The translations under genes were made by a program, and so were the position numbers. A stretch of DNA of 64,000 nucleotides from an uncultured Acidimicrobiales bacterium (GTDB taxonomy: Bacteria; Actinomycetota; Acidimicrobiia; Acidimicrobiales; CATQHL01), in assembly GCA_958295925.1 (NCBI GenBank), contig CATQHL010000001.1, positions 1,313,753 through 1,377,752 on the forward strand. The letters are read 5' to 3'. Below the pieces are notes generated by a model. It did no database searches, was not told the DNA's origin, and was given only the letters and a program-made list of their open reading frames with translations. Positions 52,966 through 62,649 of the stretch are shown in pieces. Each line of letters begins with the position of its first letter. The first letter of the stretch is position 1.

Positions 52966-54084
52966 TCATGGTGCCAGCGGCCTGCCGAAGGGCAGTTCCT
53001 CCCGCCAAGTTCGAAGGAAATCTTCCGCCAGATAGCAGGCGGCAAGGAAGGCGCCATCGGGATGGGGGAGAGCCTCGTTCACTATGGAGGCGATTCTTTC
53101 CATGGCGGCTGCGGTCAGCCTCTCGAGGGTTGCAGCGTCTCCGGCGAGACTTGCGAGATCAGAAGGCCAGGAGGCGAAGTGACGGCTGCCAAGGAAGACG
53201 AAGTCTGGCAGCACGACTGCCCCGGCGGCCTGCAGCGTCACAAGGGCCCGGGTCGTGAACGGAATTGGATGAAGAGAGGCCACGGCCTTTAGGTTCAGCC
53301 CGGCGGCTTTGCCGTGGTCGAGGGCGCCTATTTTGGATCCAAGGAAGAGCACGTCGGTCTCAACTTCCAGAACGCTTTTTGGACTGCCGGGCAGATGATG
53401 GGGAAATGCGTCGCCGTGCGCCGCCCATGCCTCCCGCACGGCCGAGACGTCAAGCCCTCGGCTCTCAGCGCAAGTGCCTTCAGGGGTGGCGAAAGCCACA
53501 AGGGACGCCCCTCGTCGATCCGCCTCCTCGGCTGCTGCGATCCCGGCGCCTCCGCCCCCCTCAATTGTGACTCGACGGTTATTCAGACCCGCTGCGGCGT
53601 CCATGGCAGTCGCTGCGGCTTGTCCCAACAAAATGTCGGGGACGGCCAACCCGTCGACTTGTTTCAAGCGAATGGGGTGCCTGGGGTCGTCCGCAGCCAG
53701 GGGTTCCAAATCTTCTGCCCACACGCCCTTTCCCGGCTCGGGAAGGAACGCCCCGGAGGATACGAGGGGCGCGCACTCGACCAGGAACCTCTCCATCGCC
53801 TCCCCCCGCTTTTCCGGTTTGGCATTGATGCCAGCCGATGCCCCCGAGACCCTGAGCCCGTAGGCGGCGAATCCGTAGGTGGCCGAGCGGGCCAGTTCAC
53901 TGGTGCTGCTCGGAAGCACCTTCGGTGCCAGCCGCACGATCCCGCCGGAAGTTTCGGCGTCGGGGAAGTCCACCGCCAAGACACCGCCTCCGTCGAGGAT
54001 GCTGCGAACCTTCAACTGTTCCTGTCGCTTCTCTGCTGGTCGCTCAAATTGGCTGGTCGGCCTCTCCGGCGGAGGCGGGGGCAC
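52966..54084 (-). CDS. Divergent Glu/Leu-dehydrogenase-like protein, likely inactive
   Basis: The C-terminal Rossmann domain (RRVTIEGGGGAGIAAAEEADRRGASLVAF) and the SVLEVETDVLFLGSKIGALD stretch resemble glutamate dehydrogenases. In the N-terminal domain the substrate loop that usually reads GGAKGGI with a catalytic lysine reads GASAGINAKP, so the lysine is lost or moved. The start at 54084 lies within xseB and may be too early; the conserved part begins about residue 25. 372 residues. The role is unknown. Confidence 0.6.
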   Translation of the reverse strand: MPPPPPERPTSQFERPAEKRQEQLKVRSILDGGGVLAVDFPDAETSGGIVRLAPKVLPSSTSELARSATYGFAAYGLRVSGASAGINAKPEKRGEAMERFLVECAPLVSSGAFLPEPGKGVWAEDLEPLAADDPRHPIRLKQVDGLAVPDILLGQAAATAMDAAAGLNNRRVTIEGGGGAGIAAAEEADRRGASLVAFATPEGTCAESRGLDVSAVREAWAAHGDAFPHHLPGSPKSVLEVETDVLFLGSKIGALDHGKAAGLNLKAVASLHPIPFTTRALVTLQAAGAVVLPDFVFLGSRHFASWPSDLASLAGDAATLERLTAAAMERIASIVNEALPHPDGAFLAACYLAEDFLRTWREELPFGRPLAP

Positions 54085-54346
54085 TTTGCCTGCCCTCGGG
54101 GACGCCGTCTGCCTGACGGCTCTCCGACTCCAGGTCGGCGACGATCTGATTTACCTGCATTTCGGTGTCTTCAAGGCGTTTTCTGCAGAACTTAAGCAAT
54201 TCCGCCGCCCGCCCCACCTTGACGGCCAGGAGGTCCACGTCAACCTCTGAATTATCCAGGTTGTCTAGGATGCCCTCGAGCTCCTTCACTGCCTCGGCGT
54301 AGCGGTCGGGGGCTGATCGCTCTTGTGCTTCAGATGCTTCAGCCAT
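54044..54346 (-). CDS. xseB: Exodeoxyribonuclease VII small subunit
   Basis: The core RYAEAVKELEGILDNLDNSEVDVDLLAVKVGRAAELLKFCRKRL is the XseB pattern (two long helices). ATG at 54346 overlaps the xseA stop. It gives 100 residues, with a Ser/Ala/Glu-rich tail. It overlaps the start of the next gene by about 40 bases. Confidence 0.92.
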   Translation of the reverse strand: MAEASEAQERSAPDRYAEAVKELEGILDNLDNSEVDVDLLAVKVGRAAELLKFCRKRLEDTEMQVNQIVADLESESRQADGVPEGRQSAPASAGEADQPI

Positions 54347-55844
54347 GGTTGCGTACCCCTTCTCGGTCGGGGACATCTGGGATGATCCCCTCGACTTTGC
54401 TCTGGACTCTTCCGTCTTGCAGTTGGGCAATCAGAATATCCCCGCGCCCGACCTCGCAAACCGATCGCAGCAGTCGCCCGTTTGCATTTCGCAGGGTTGT
54501 CCAGCCTTTCTCCATCATTCTGTGGGGGTCGTGAGCGGCTATCCGCTCACCGAGGTGCGCTAGCTGCGACCTGGGTGCCTTGAGCGAGCGGGCGGCAGCA
54601 GGTGGCGACGAGGCACTTAGTGCCTGAAGGCGGCTCCGATGCATCTCAAGCCTGAAGCGGGCCCTTTCTCGCACAAGGTCCCCGTGCCGATCCATCTGAG
54701 CACGGGCAAGACGAATCCCGCCTCTTGCCGATTGGATGAACTGCGCCGTCGAGCGCAGCATCCGCTCCCTGGCGTTGGAAACGGCATCTAGGGACGCATC
54801 CTCTGCGCGCCTGCCCCCTTCGTCCAGGCGCTCCCGCTGCTTTGCGAGACACTCGCCAGCGGATATCTGGATGCCTTCCCAGAGAAGCAGCGTCGTTCGT
54901 GAGAATTCCAGGGCGCGGTCAACCAGCCAAGCCGCCGCAGCCGTCGGCGTCTTGAAGCTTGAGTGGGCCACGACATCGGCTACCGGGGAGTCGATTTCGT
55001 GGCCGATTCCCGTGATCACGGGGACTGACAGCCCGGCGATGGCGTGGGCCACTTCCCGGGTGTCGAACCCGGCCAGGTCGGTGCTGCTGCCCCCTCCCCT
55101 GACAAGGGCGATCAAGTCAACGCCCGCCGCCGCTGCCGTGGCGAGGGCTGACGCGATCCTGGCCTCGCAGCCGAAGCCCTGAACCGGTGTGTGCACCAGC
55201 GAGACCTCCCAGCCCAGGTTGCTGCGCTTCAGCTCGTCGAGAAAGTCGGCGCAGGCGGCGCTCTTAACGCTGCTCACCAGGCCTACACGCAGCGGCAAGG
55301 AGGGCATCGGCAGAGACTTGTTGCGATTTAGAAGACCGGTGGTGAGAAGATCGGCAAGGAGCTTGTCCCGCTCTGCGGAGAGCCTCTCCAGGGTGTAGAC
55401 GGGATCGATGTCGTACATTTTCAGGTTGAGCCGCCCGTCGCGCACGTAGAGGTTCACGCTCACCAGGATTCGCACTTCCACCCCTTCGGTCATGTGTCCT
55501 GCTGCGGATGGTCCGAGTTTCCTGTTTACTTCCCGGCGGAGGCTGTCGAAGAGAACGACGTTCAGGGATGCCGCCGGGACCTCCCCCGCCGGGGCAGGCG
55601 TCACGAGCCTGAAGTAGACATGGTTCGACTTTGATCGGCTCAGGTTTCGGATCTGCCCTCGCACCCAGATGCTCTCGGGGAATGACCTTTTCAGGACAGA
55701 TCGCAGCATCTCGGCGAGTTCCCTCACTTCGAACGTGCGTGCGGCCACGTCTGCCGCCGCCTCGGCCGGTCCGCTGTTGAGGAACCCGAAGTTCTGCACT
55801 TGCCTCGTCTCTTCCTTACGGTTCGGTGACGGGCCTCGTGTCAC
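54339..55844 (-). CDS. xseA: Exodeoxyribonuclease VII large subunit
   Basis: This subunit degrades single-stranded DNA. The OB domain (SIWVRGQIRNLSRSKSNHVYF) is followed by the catalytic domain with LPLRVGLVSSVKSAACADF, ALVRGGGSSTDLAGFD and VITGIGHEIDSPVADVVAH, then a coiled-coil region and the C-terminal segment. GTG at 55844 is used; GTG at 55799 is also possible. 501 residues. Confidence 0.94.
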   Translation of the reverse strand: MTRGPSPNRKEETRQVQNFGFLNSGPAEAAADVAARTFEVRELAEMLRSVLKRSFPESIWVRGQIRNLSRSKSNHVYFRLVTPAPAGEVPAASLNVVLFDSLRREVNRKLGPSAAGHMTEGVEVRILVSVNLYVRDGRLNLKMYDIDPVYTLERLSAERDKLLADLLTTGLLNRNKSLPMPSLPLRVGLVSSVKSAACADFLDELKRSNLGWEVSLVHTPVQGFGCEARIASALATAAAAGVDLIALVRGGGSSTDLAGFDTREVAHAIAGLSVPVITGIGHEIDSPVADVVAHSSFKTPTAAAAWLVDRALEFSRTTLLLWEGIQISAGECLAKQRERLDEGGRRAEDASLDAVSNARERMLRSTAQFIQSARGGIRLARAQMDRHGDLVRERARFRLEMHRSRLQALSASSPPAAARSLKAPRSQLAHLGERIAAHDPHRMMEKGWTTLRNANGRLLRSVCEVGRGDILIAQLQDGRVQSKVEGIIPDVPDREGVRNHG

Positions 55845-55910
55845 CTTTATTTGCGGGGTGGCGCTCGTCTCGGGGAACTTGCCACTACCGCTTTCCCCGG
55901 GGGTCTGATG

Positions 55911-56438
55911 TCAACAGCCGCCTTGGGCCTCGCGTCTTGCCTCTGCTGCTCCGGCGATGGCGCTGATGACCCTTCCGTAACCCGTGCATCGGCAGAGGTT
56001 TCCCGAAATTGCTTCCTTGATTTCAAGAGTGGAGGCATCCGGGCGATCCCTGAGCAGGACCTCGGCAGCCACTATCAGCCCGGGCGTGCAGAATCCACAC
56101 TGGACGGCACCGTGGTCCACGAACGCCTGCTGGATGTCATTGAGCCCGTCGGGCGGCGTGAGCCCCTCGACGGTAACTATTTCCCGCCCCACGGCGGAGG
56201 CAGCCAGGACAAGGCACGAACAGACCGCCATCCCATCGAGGAGCACTGTGCAGGAACCACATTCTCCCTGGTCGCAAGCATTTTTCGTGCCGGTCATCCC
56301 AAGCCGTTCGCGTAGAACGTACAAGAGGCTCTCTTCCACCCGGCCCTTGGTGACACCGCAGGCTTTACCGTTGACGTTCAGCGTATATTGAGCAAGAAGC
56401 TCGTCGCCCCCTCCGGCGGGGGTTTCGCAGTTTCTCAT
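55911..56438 (-). CDS. Molybdenum hydroxylase [2Fe-2S] subunit
   Basis: This is a small subunit of the xanthine/CO/aldehyde dehydrogenase family. Cluster-binding cysteines are in ACDQGECGSCTVLLDG with C at AVCSCL, and in the second set QCGFCTPGLIV and NLCRCTGYG. The length of 175 residues is normal. It overlaps the FAD subunit gene by four bases. No molybdopterin subunit follows; xseA is next. The substrate is unknown, and purine or nicotinate-type ring hydroxylation are possible. Confidence 0.88.
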   Translation of the reverse strand: MRNCETPAGGGDELLAQYTLNVNGKACGVTKGRVEESLLYVLRERLGMTGTKNACDQGECGSCTVLLDGMAVCSCLVLAASAVGREIVTVEGLTPPDGLNDIQQAFVDHGAVQCGFCTPGLIVAAEVLLRDRPDASTLEIKEAISGNLCRCTGYGRVISAIAGAAEARREAQGGC

Positions 56439-57277
56439 GAAAGAGCCCTCGCCAGGGCTCGCTTGGCCATCACCCCGACGGCGTGACTTCGGTAACCAGA
56501 AGTGCTCCGGTGATCGGTGATCGGCGTGGCAGCCGACGCCACCAACTCGCCAAAATGTTCGACGGCTTCCTTGTCGGGGACGCTCGGGGATTCCCAGTTG
56601 ACCTGATCTGCGATCCAGCCTTCGGCCGCGCTTGCCCGAAGCGGAACCGGTGACACTGACCCCAGGGCAATCCGCACCTGCCGCCGGGCAGCGTCCAGCA
56701 CCAGAGCCACCGTGGCGACTGAAATGACCATGGCGTTGCGGGTGCCTGCTTTTAGAAACTCCTGAGGTCCGTCTACCGCCTCCACCGAGACCTTGACGAT
56801 TACCTCGTCGCGGCCGAGGTTTGCGGATTTCACGCCAGTGATGAGGTTGCTCAGGGTCGTGATCCGCTCTCCCCGCAGCGACCGGAGGGTGATCTGCGCG
56901 TTGAGGGCTGCGAGCGGAGGAAGGGTGTCACCTGCCGGGGAGGCCGTGGCGAGGTTGCCCCCGAGGGTGCCGGCGTTGCGAATCTGAGGGGAGCCGACGG
57001 TGCGCGCCGCCTGGGCCAGGGAAGGGACATAGGCCGCGAATAAGGGGTCCTCCATTTCCGAGTAGGTCATGCAGGCACCCATCTCTATGCGATCCCCGTT
57101 CTGTCTCCATCCCTTCAGTTCAGGGATGCGATCAATGGAAATGACGGTCGAAGGTCGTCGCTGGCTGTAGTTGACTTCCACCATGAAGTCGGTGCCTCCT
57201 GCCAAGAGAGTTGCCTGGGGATCGGAGGCAAGAAGTTCGCAGCACTCATCAAGCGATTCAGCAACGTGCACGCTCAT
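56435..57277 (-). CDS. Molybdenum hydroxylase FAD-binding subunit
   Basis: The medium subunit has TLLAGGTDFMVEVNYSQRRP, the FAD-binding motif RNAGTLGGNLATASPAGDTLPPL, and the C-terminal half with VSVATVALVLDAARRQVRIALGSVSPVP. ATG at 57277 (MSVHVAESLDECCELLAS) gives 280 residues; the frame is open to 57358. It is divergent from the pyrimidine-catabolism cluster. Confidence 0.88.
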   Translation of the reverse strand: MSVHVAESLDECCELLASDPQATLLAGGTDFMVEVNYSQRRPSTVISIDRIPELKGWRQNGDRIEMGACMTYSEMEDPLFAAYVPSLAQAARTVGSPQIRNAGTLGGNLATASPAGDTLPPLAALNAQITLRSLRGERITTLSNLITGVKSANLGRDEVIVKVSVEAVDGPQEFLKAGTRNAMVISVATVALVLDAARRQVRIALGSVSPVPLRASAAEGWIADQVNWESPSVPDKEAVEHFGELVASAATPITDHRSTSGYRSHAVGVMAKRALARALS

Positions 57278-57485
57278 CGCTACAGCATGCCGGAAATGGC
57301 GCAAATTGACACCGACGCCGACTCTCCGGCGTCGACATCCTGCCCATGCGGGAATCACCTAGACCGACTCTTTGTTATATACGAGGTCTCAGTGTCTCCA
57401 GGAATTAATTCCCTGCGTCGGCGGCTAAGTTTGCACCAGTACGGGGATTGCTGGAACTCATTGCGTTGCAGCAGACAGGAGTCAA

Positions 57486-58328
57486 ATGGCCAACACGGTA
57501 AGAGCTGCCCTCGTGCAGCAGTCATGGACGGGCGAGAGCACCTCGATGGTGGAAGCGCACATCGACGCGGCGCGCAGGGCGGCCTTGGATGGCGCGCAGG
57601 TGATTTGTTTTCAGGAACTGTGCAATGGCCCGTACTTCTGTCAGGTTCAGGACGACTCCTTCTATGACACCGCGGAGGCGATTCCCGGAGGCCCCACCGT
57701 TGCGGCCTTCAGGGAACTGGCGGAGGAACTGGGGACGGTAATTGTCCTTCCGCTCTATGAGCGTGAACAGCTCGGTTTTCTCTACAACGCCGCGGCGGTG
57801 ATCGATGCCGACGGCAGCTACCTTGGAAAGTACCGCAAGACGCATATTCCGCAAGTGGCGGGTTTCTGGGAAAAGTTCTACTTCCGCCCAGGCAATCTGG
57901 GGTACCCGGTCTTTGAAACGGCCGTGGGAAGGATTGGCGTCTACATCTGCTACGACCGCCATTTCCCAGAAGGCTGGCGCGCCCTTGGCCTGGCTGGCGC
58001 AGAGATCGTCTTCAACCCTTCTGCCACCAGCCGTGGGCTGTCGATGCATCTCTGGAAGCTGGAGCAGACAGCTTCAGCGGTTGCCAACGCCTACTACGTT
58101 GGAACGGTGAACAGGGTCGGCGCTGAACCCTTGGGGGCCAACGACTTTTACGGAACCTCCTACTTCGCAGACCCGCGCGGTCAGATAGTGGACGGATGCG
58201 CGTCAGACAACAAGTCGGAGGTGGTTGTGCGCGACCTGGACATGGATCAGATTGACGAAGTGCGCAAACAGTGGGCCTTCTATCGTGATCGTCGGCCCGA
58301 CTCCTACGATTCTCTCGTAGTCGATTGA
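57486..58328 (+). CDS. Nitrilase-superfamily amidase, likely beta-ureidopropionase
   Basis: The Glu-Lys-Cys triad is visible in CFQELCNGPYFC, LGKYRKTHIPQ and GVYICYDRHFPEGWRALGL. The sequence resembles N-carbamoylputrescine amidase and beta-ureidopropionase. Position at the head of a cluster with dihydropyrimidinase and methylmalonate-semialdehyde dehydrogenase favours beta-ureidopropionase, which releases beta-alanine, CO2 and ammonia. ATG at 57486 gives 280 residues. A 208-nt gap to the divergent FAD-subunit gene holds the promoter. Confidence 0.82.
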   Translation: MANTVRAALVQQSWTGESTSMVEAHIDAARRAALDGAQVICFQELCNGPYFCQVQDDSFYDTAEAIPGGPTVAAFRELAEELGTVIVLPLYEREQLGFLYNAAAVIDADGSYLGKYRKTHIPQVAGFWEKFYFRPGNLGYPVFETAVGRIGVYICYDRHFPEGWRALGLAGAEIVFNPSATSRGLSMHLWKLEQTASAVANAYYVGTVNRVGAEPLGANDFYGTSYFADPRGQIVDGCASDNKSEVVVRDLDMDQIDEVRKQWAFYRDRRPDSYDSLVVD

Positions 58329-58336
58329 GGTGAACC

Positions 58337-59620
58337 ATGTCGGCTGAGGTTCTCGCCCGCCGAAAAAAGGTGATGCCGCTCTGGCAGGCCCTTTACCACG
58401 ACGAGCCCCTTAACGTCGTGAGCGGCGAGGGGCGACACGTCACCGACGAAAGCGGGCGCCGATACCTGGATTTCTTCGGGGGCATCCTCACCACGATGAC
58501 AAGCCACGGCGTGCCCGAGGTGATTGAGGCGGTCGCCGAGCAGTCGTCCCGCATTTTTCACACATCCACGCTTTACCTGAGCGAGCCGACAGTGGCCCTC
58601 GCCGAGAGGATCGCCGAGTTCAGCGGTATCCCCGACGCCAAGGTCTTCTTCACCACCTCAGGCACCGAGGCCAACGACGCCGCCCTGCTTCTGGCCACTT
58701 GCTACCGCCGATCAAACCAGATTCTGGCTCTGCGCAACAGCTATCACGGCAGGTCGTTTTCCTCCCAGGCCGTCACCGGCAATCGCTTCTGGTCCTCCTC
58801 CAGCCTCTCAGGGCTGTCGGTTTCGTTCGTGCACGGCGGATACCGGCTGCGCAGCCCCTGGCCAGACTTCGACGACGACGGCTACACATCCGCCTGCACC
58901 AAGGACCTCAGCGATGTGATTGACATGTGCACCGCCGGTGAGGTGGCCGCGATGATTGCCGAGCCGATTGCAGGCGTCGGAGGTTTCTGCACCCCGCCCG
59001 ACGGCTTCTTCGGCTCAATGAAAAGCGTGCTTGACGCCCACGGCATCCTGTTCATCAGCGACGAGGTTCAGACGGGCTGGGGGCGCACCGGCGAACACTT
59101 TTGGGGCTACGAGGCGCACGGCATCACCCCCGACATCCTCACCTTCGCCAAGGGGATCGCCAACGGTCTGCCGTTGGGTGGGGTGGTTGCGCGGGCGGAG
59201 ATCATGGACTGCCTGGGTGCCAACTCCATCTCCACCTTTGGTGGGAACCCAATCTGCTGCGCCGCCGCCCTGGCGAACCTGGAATACCTCCTGGCCAACA
59301 ATCTGCAGGCCAACGCCGCCAAAATGGGCAACCGCCTTCGCCTCGCCCTCGAGCCCCTGATGGAGCGGTCGGGGCGGGTAGCCGAGATTCGAGGCAAGGG
59401 CCTGATGCTTGCATTGGAGATGACCGTCCCGTATGGGGATTCCCCGGATGCGGATGCGGCGGGCGCCGTGATGGAGTCCGCCCGTGAGTCCGGCCTGCTC
59501 ATTGGCAAGGGTGGCCTCTACGGAAATGTCCTGCGCATAGCCCCGCCGCTTAGCGTGACGGAGGAGGAGGCCGATGCGGCTGCGGCGATCATTTCCAAGT
59601 CCGTGGACGCCCTGGGCTAG
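58337..59620 (+). CDS. Class III aminotransferase, probable beta-alanine/omega-amino acid type
   Basis: The PLP lysine is in LTFAKGIANGLPLGGVVA, with TSGTEANDAALLLA and ISDEVQTGWGRTGEHFWG as family motifs. In this cluster the expected job is beta-alanine or 3-aminoisobutyrate transamination to a semialdehyde. AGXT2-like enzymes share the fold. ATG at 58337 lies eight bases after the amidase. 427 residues. Confidence 0.85.
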   Translation: MSAEVLARRKKVMPLWQALYHDEPLNVVSGEGRHVTDESGRRYLDFFGGILTTMTSHGVPEVIEAVAEQSSRIFHTSTLYLSEPTVALAERIAEFSGIPDAKVFFTTSGTEANDAALLLATCYRRSNQILALRNSYHGRSFSSQAVTGNRFWSSSSLSGLSVSFVHGGYRLRSPWPDFDDDGYTSACTKDLSDVIDMCTAGEVAAMIAEPIAGVGGFCTPPDGFFGSMKSVLDAHGILFISDEVQTGWGRTGEHFWGYEAHGITPDILTFAKGIANGLPLGGVVARAEIMDCLGANSISTFGGNPICCAAALANLEYLLANNLQANAAKMGNRLRLALEPLMERSGRVAEIRGKGLMLALEMTVPYGDSPDADAAGAVMESARESGLLIGKGGLYGNVLRIAPPLSVTEEEADAAAAIISKSVDALG

Positions 59621-59681
59621 ACGACGGAACGCTGCCGGTTGCAGCGCCTGGCAGGTAATTTGTTCATACAGGGAGGTTTAA

Positions 59682-61097
59682 ATGCGAACCCTCATCTCAA
59701 ACGGAACTGTCATTTCCTCCGACGGCGGCATCGCAGCCGACGTGCTCGTCTCCGGCGAGCGGATCGAGGCGGTAATCGCCCCGGAGAGCGATCTTGCCCT
59801 TGGCTTGCGCAGCAGCGCCGACGTAGTCCACGTTGACGCTGCCGGTCGTTACGTGGTCCCTGGCGGAATCGACGTTCACACTCACATGGAACTGCCCTTC
59901 GGAGGAACGTACGCCTCCGACACCTTCGAGACGGGCACCCGCGCCGCCGCGTGGGGGGGCACAACCACGATCATCGACTTTGCAGTCCAGCGCACAGGCG
60001 AGGACGTGCGGGCAAGCCTCGATGAATGGTTCGCAAAGGCCGAGGGGCGCTGCGCCATTGACTACGGCTTCCACATGATCCTGGGTGGAATCGACGAGAC
60101 CTGCTTAAAGGAAATGGACAGCCTTGTTGCCGAGGGAATTACGAGTTTCAAGCTGTTCATGGCCTATCCGGGCGTGCTCTACAGCGACGACGGCGCCATT
60201 CTCCGGGCCATGCAGCAGGCGCACGACAACGGCGCGCTGATAATGATGCACGCCGAGAACGGCATCGCCATTGACGTCCTCGCCTCGGAGGCTGCCGCAC
60301 GTGGGCAGATCGCCCCCGTCTACCACGGAGTCACCCGTCCCTCGAGGCTGGAAGGCGAGGCCACATACCGTGCGATACAGCTGGCCGTGGTGGCCGGCGC
60401 CCCGGTTTACTTCGTCCACCTCTCAGCATCTGAGGCCCTTGCCCATGTGGCCGCCGCCCGCAACGAGGGTCTGAACGTCTTCGCGGAGACCTGCCCTCAG
60501 TATCTCTACCTGAACCTTGAGGATCACCTGGGCGCCCCCGGCTTCGAGGGTGCCGGATACGTCTGCTCCCCCCCCCTGCGCTCTAAGCACGAGTCTCACC
60601 ACGCCGATCTCTGGCAAGGTCTGCGCACGAACGACCTGAGCATCGTGAGCACGGACCACTGCCCGTTCTGCATGAAGGAGCAGAAGGAACTGGGGCTGGA
60701 GGACTTCCGCCTCATCCCAAACGGCCTGGGGCTGGTGGAGCACCGCATGGACTTGATCCATCAGGGAGTGGTCGCCGGGGAGATATCGCTGGAGCGCTGG
60801 GTGGAGACCTGCTCCACCACCCCGGCCAGAATGTTCGGCCTGTACCCTCGCAAGGGCGCAATCGCCCCTGGCAGCGACGCCGACATCGTGATTTACGACC
60901 CTTCCGCCAAGACCAGGATCAGCGCCCAGACCCATCACATGAACCTGGACTACTCCGCCCTCGAGGGTTGGGTGCTTGACGGGGCGGTGGAGACGGTGTT
61001 TTCGCGAGGACGAGCAGTGATTTACGGCGGTGCATACCACGGAAGTCCAGGCGACGGGGAGTACCTGAAAAGGGGGCTCTCCCAGTGCTTGATCTGA
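59682..61097 (+). CDS. Dihydropyrimidinase (D-hydantoinase type)
   Basis: This enzyme hydrolyses dihydrouracil or hydantoins. The metal motif is PGGIDVHTHMELPFGG, the carboxylated lysine is in TSFKLFMAYPG, other ligands are in MMHAENG and VHLSASEAL, and STDHCPF carries the catalytic aspartate. 471 residues. ATG is at 59682, 61 bases after the aminotransferase, with GGGAGG upstream. Confidence 0.93.
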   Translation: MRTLISNGTVISSDGGIAADVLVSGERIEAVIAPESDLALGLRSSADVVHVDAAGRYVVPGGIDVHTHMELPFGGTYASDTFETGTRAAAWGGTTTIIDFAVQRTGEDVRASLDEWFAKAEGRCAIDYGFHMILGGIDETCLKEMDSLVAEGITSFKLFMAYPGVLYSDDGAILRAMQQAHDNGALIMMHAENGIAIDVLASEAAARGQIAPVYHGVTRPSRLEGEATYRAIQLAVVAGAPVYFVHLSASEALAHVAAARNEGLNVFAETCPQYLYLNLEDHLGAPGFEGAGYVCSPPLRSKHESHHADLWQGLRTNDLSIVSTDHCPFCMKEQKELGLEDFRLIPNGLGLVEHRMDLIHQGVVAGEISLERWVETCSTTPARMFGLYPRKGAIAPGSDADIVIYDPSAKTRISAQTHHMNLDYSALEGWVLDGAVETVFSRGRAVIYGGAYHGSPGDGEYLKRGLSQCLI

Positions 61098-61136
61098 GTC
61101 CAGGCGAAGCGCAATAGAGCAAGGCAGGTTCGGATT

Positions 61137-62627
61137 ATGAAACGAATCCACCACTGGATAGACGGAAGGCCCGTGCCTGGGGACGGCGCCCGTTCCGGCG
61201 CTGTCTTCAACCCCGCAACCGGTGAGCAGACCGGCGTTGTCGACTTCGCCTCCGCAGACGAGGTGGACGCTGCGGTCTCGTCCGCCTTGCAGGCGTACGA
61301 TTCGTGGAGAGAGACGCCGATCAGCCGCCGCAGCGAGATCCTCTTCCGCTTCCGCGACCTCCTCGACCGACATCGGGCAGACTTGGCACGTCTACTCACC
61401 GCCGAGCACGGAAAGGTGCACGCCGACGCATTGGGGGAGGTGAGCCGTGGGCTGGAAAATGTGGAATTTTCCTGCGGGGTCGGGAATCTGCTCAAGGGTG
61501 GCTACAGCGAGCAGGTCTCATCGGGCATCGACGTGTATTCCATCCGGCAGCCACTGGGGGTGGTGGCTGGAATCACGCCATTCAACTTTCCGGCAATGGT
61601 TCCCATGTGGATGTATCCCAACGCCATTGCCTGTGGGAATACCTTCGTCCTCAAGCCGTCGGAGAAAGACCCCTCCGCCCCGCTGTTCTGCATGGAACTC
61701 CTGGCTGAGGCAGGTCTGCCTCCTGGCGTGGTGAACCTCATCCAAGGCGACAGGGTGGCTGTGGATCGCCTTCTGTCGCATCCGGACATCGCCGCCTTGA
61801 GCTTCGTGGGCTCCACACCCATAGCCCGCCGCATCTACGAGGCGGGCACTGGTAACGGAAAGCGTGTCCAGGCGCTGGGCGGCGCAAAAAACCACATGGT
61901 CGTGCTCCCGGATGCGCCCGTCGACTTGGCTGCCGACGCCGCCGTCTCCGCCGCCTACGGCTCCGCCGGTGAGCGCTGCATGGCCATCTCGGCGGTGGTG
62001 GCGGTAGGCAGCGCCGGCGATGAACTGGTTCCTGCCATCGCCGCCCGCCTCGACAAGGTGCAGGTCGGCCCGGGCGACGACCCCGACTCCGAGATGGGGC
62101 CGCTGATTACCTGTGAGCACAGAGACAGGGTGGCTGGCTATGTCGAGGGCGCAGCCGCGGCGGGAGCGACGGTTGTGCGGGACGGAAGAAACGACGAAGT
62201 CTGCGATTCCCGGGGATTTTTCCTGGGCCCCTGCCTGCTCGACGACGTGGACGCCGAAATGGACTGCTATCGCGACGAGATATTCGGCCCGGTGCTGTGT
62301 GTGCTGCGGGTTGACGCATACGACGAGGCGGTGCGCCTCATTGGGGAGAACCCCTGGGGCAACGGTGCAGCCATCTTCACCCGGGACGGCGGGGCCGCTA
62401 GGCGGTTTCAGCTTGAGGCCGCAGCAGGAATGGTGGGCGTCAACGTGCCCATTCCCGTGCCGGTCGCCTACTACTCCTTCGGTGGCTGGAAAGGATCGCT
62501 CTTCGGGGATTTGCACATGTACGGGCCGGAGGGAGTCGATTTCTACACCCGAACCAAGGTCGTCACCGCACGGTGGCCGGACCCTTCCACGAGCACCGTG
62601 GACCTGGGATTTCCCAAGAACCGCTGA
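61137..62627 (+). CDS. CoA-acylating methylmalonate-semialdehyde dehydrogenase
   Basis: This aldehyde dehydrogenase converts malonate- or methylmalonate-semialdehyde to acetyl- or propionyl-CoA. Motifs are GVVAGITPFNFPAMVPMWMYP, LKPSEKDPSAP, FVGSTPIARRIYE, GGAKNHMVVLPDA and the catalytic cysteine in SAGERCMAISAVV. 496 residues. It would finish the uracil/thymine route after the aminotransferase. ATG is at 61137. Confidence 0.93.
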   Translation: MKRIHHWIDGRPVPGDGARSGAVFNPATGEQTGVVDFASADEVDAAVSSALQAYDSWRETPISRRSEILFRFRDLLDRHRADLARLLTAEHGKVHADALGEVSRGLENVEFSCGVGNLLKGGYSEQVSSGIDVYSIRQPLGVVAGITPFNFPAMVPMWMYPNAIACGNTFVLKPSEKDPSAPLFCMELLAEAGLPPGVVNLIQGDRVAVDRLLSHPDIAALSFVGSTPIARRIYEAGTGNGKRVQALGGAKNHMVVLPDAPVDLAADAAVSAAYGSAGERCMAISAVVAVGSAGDELVPAIAARLDKVQVGPGDDPDSEMGPLITCEHRDRVAGYVEGAAAAGATVVRDGRNDEVCDSRGFFLGPCLLDDVDAEMDCYRDEIFGPVLCVLRVDAYDEAVRLIGENPWGNGAAIFTRDGGAARRFQLEAAAGMVGVNVPIPVPVAYYSFGGWKGSLFGDLHMYGPEGVDFYTRTKVVTARWPDPSTSTVDLGFPKNR

Positions 62628-62649
62628 GATACGAGGAAGGCGACGCGCT

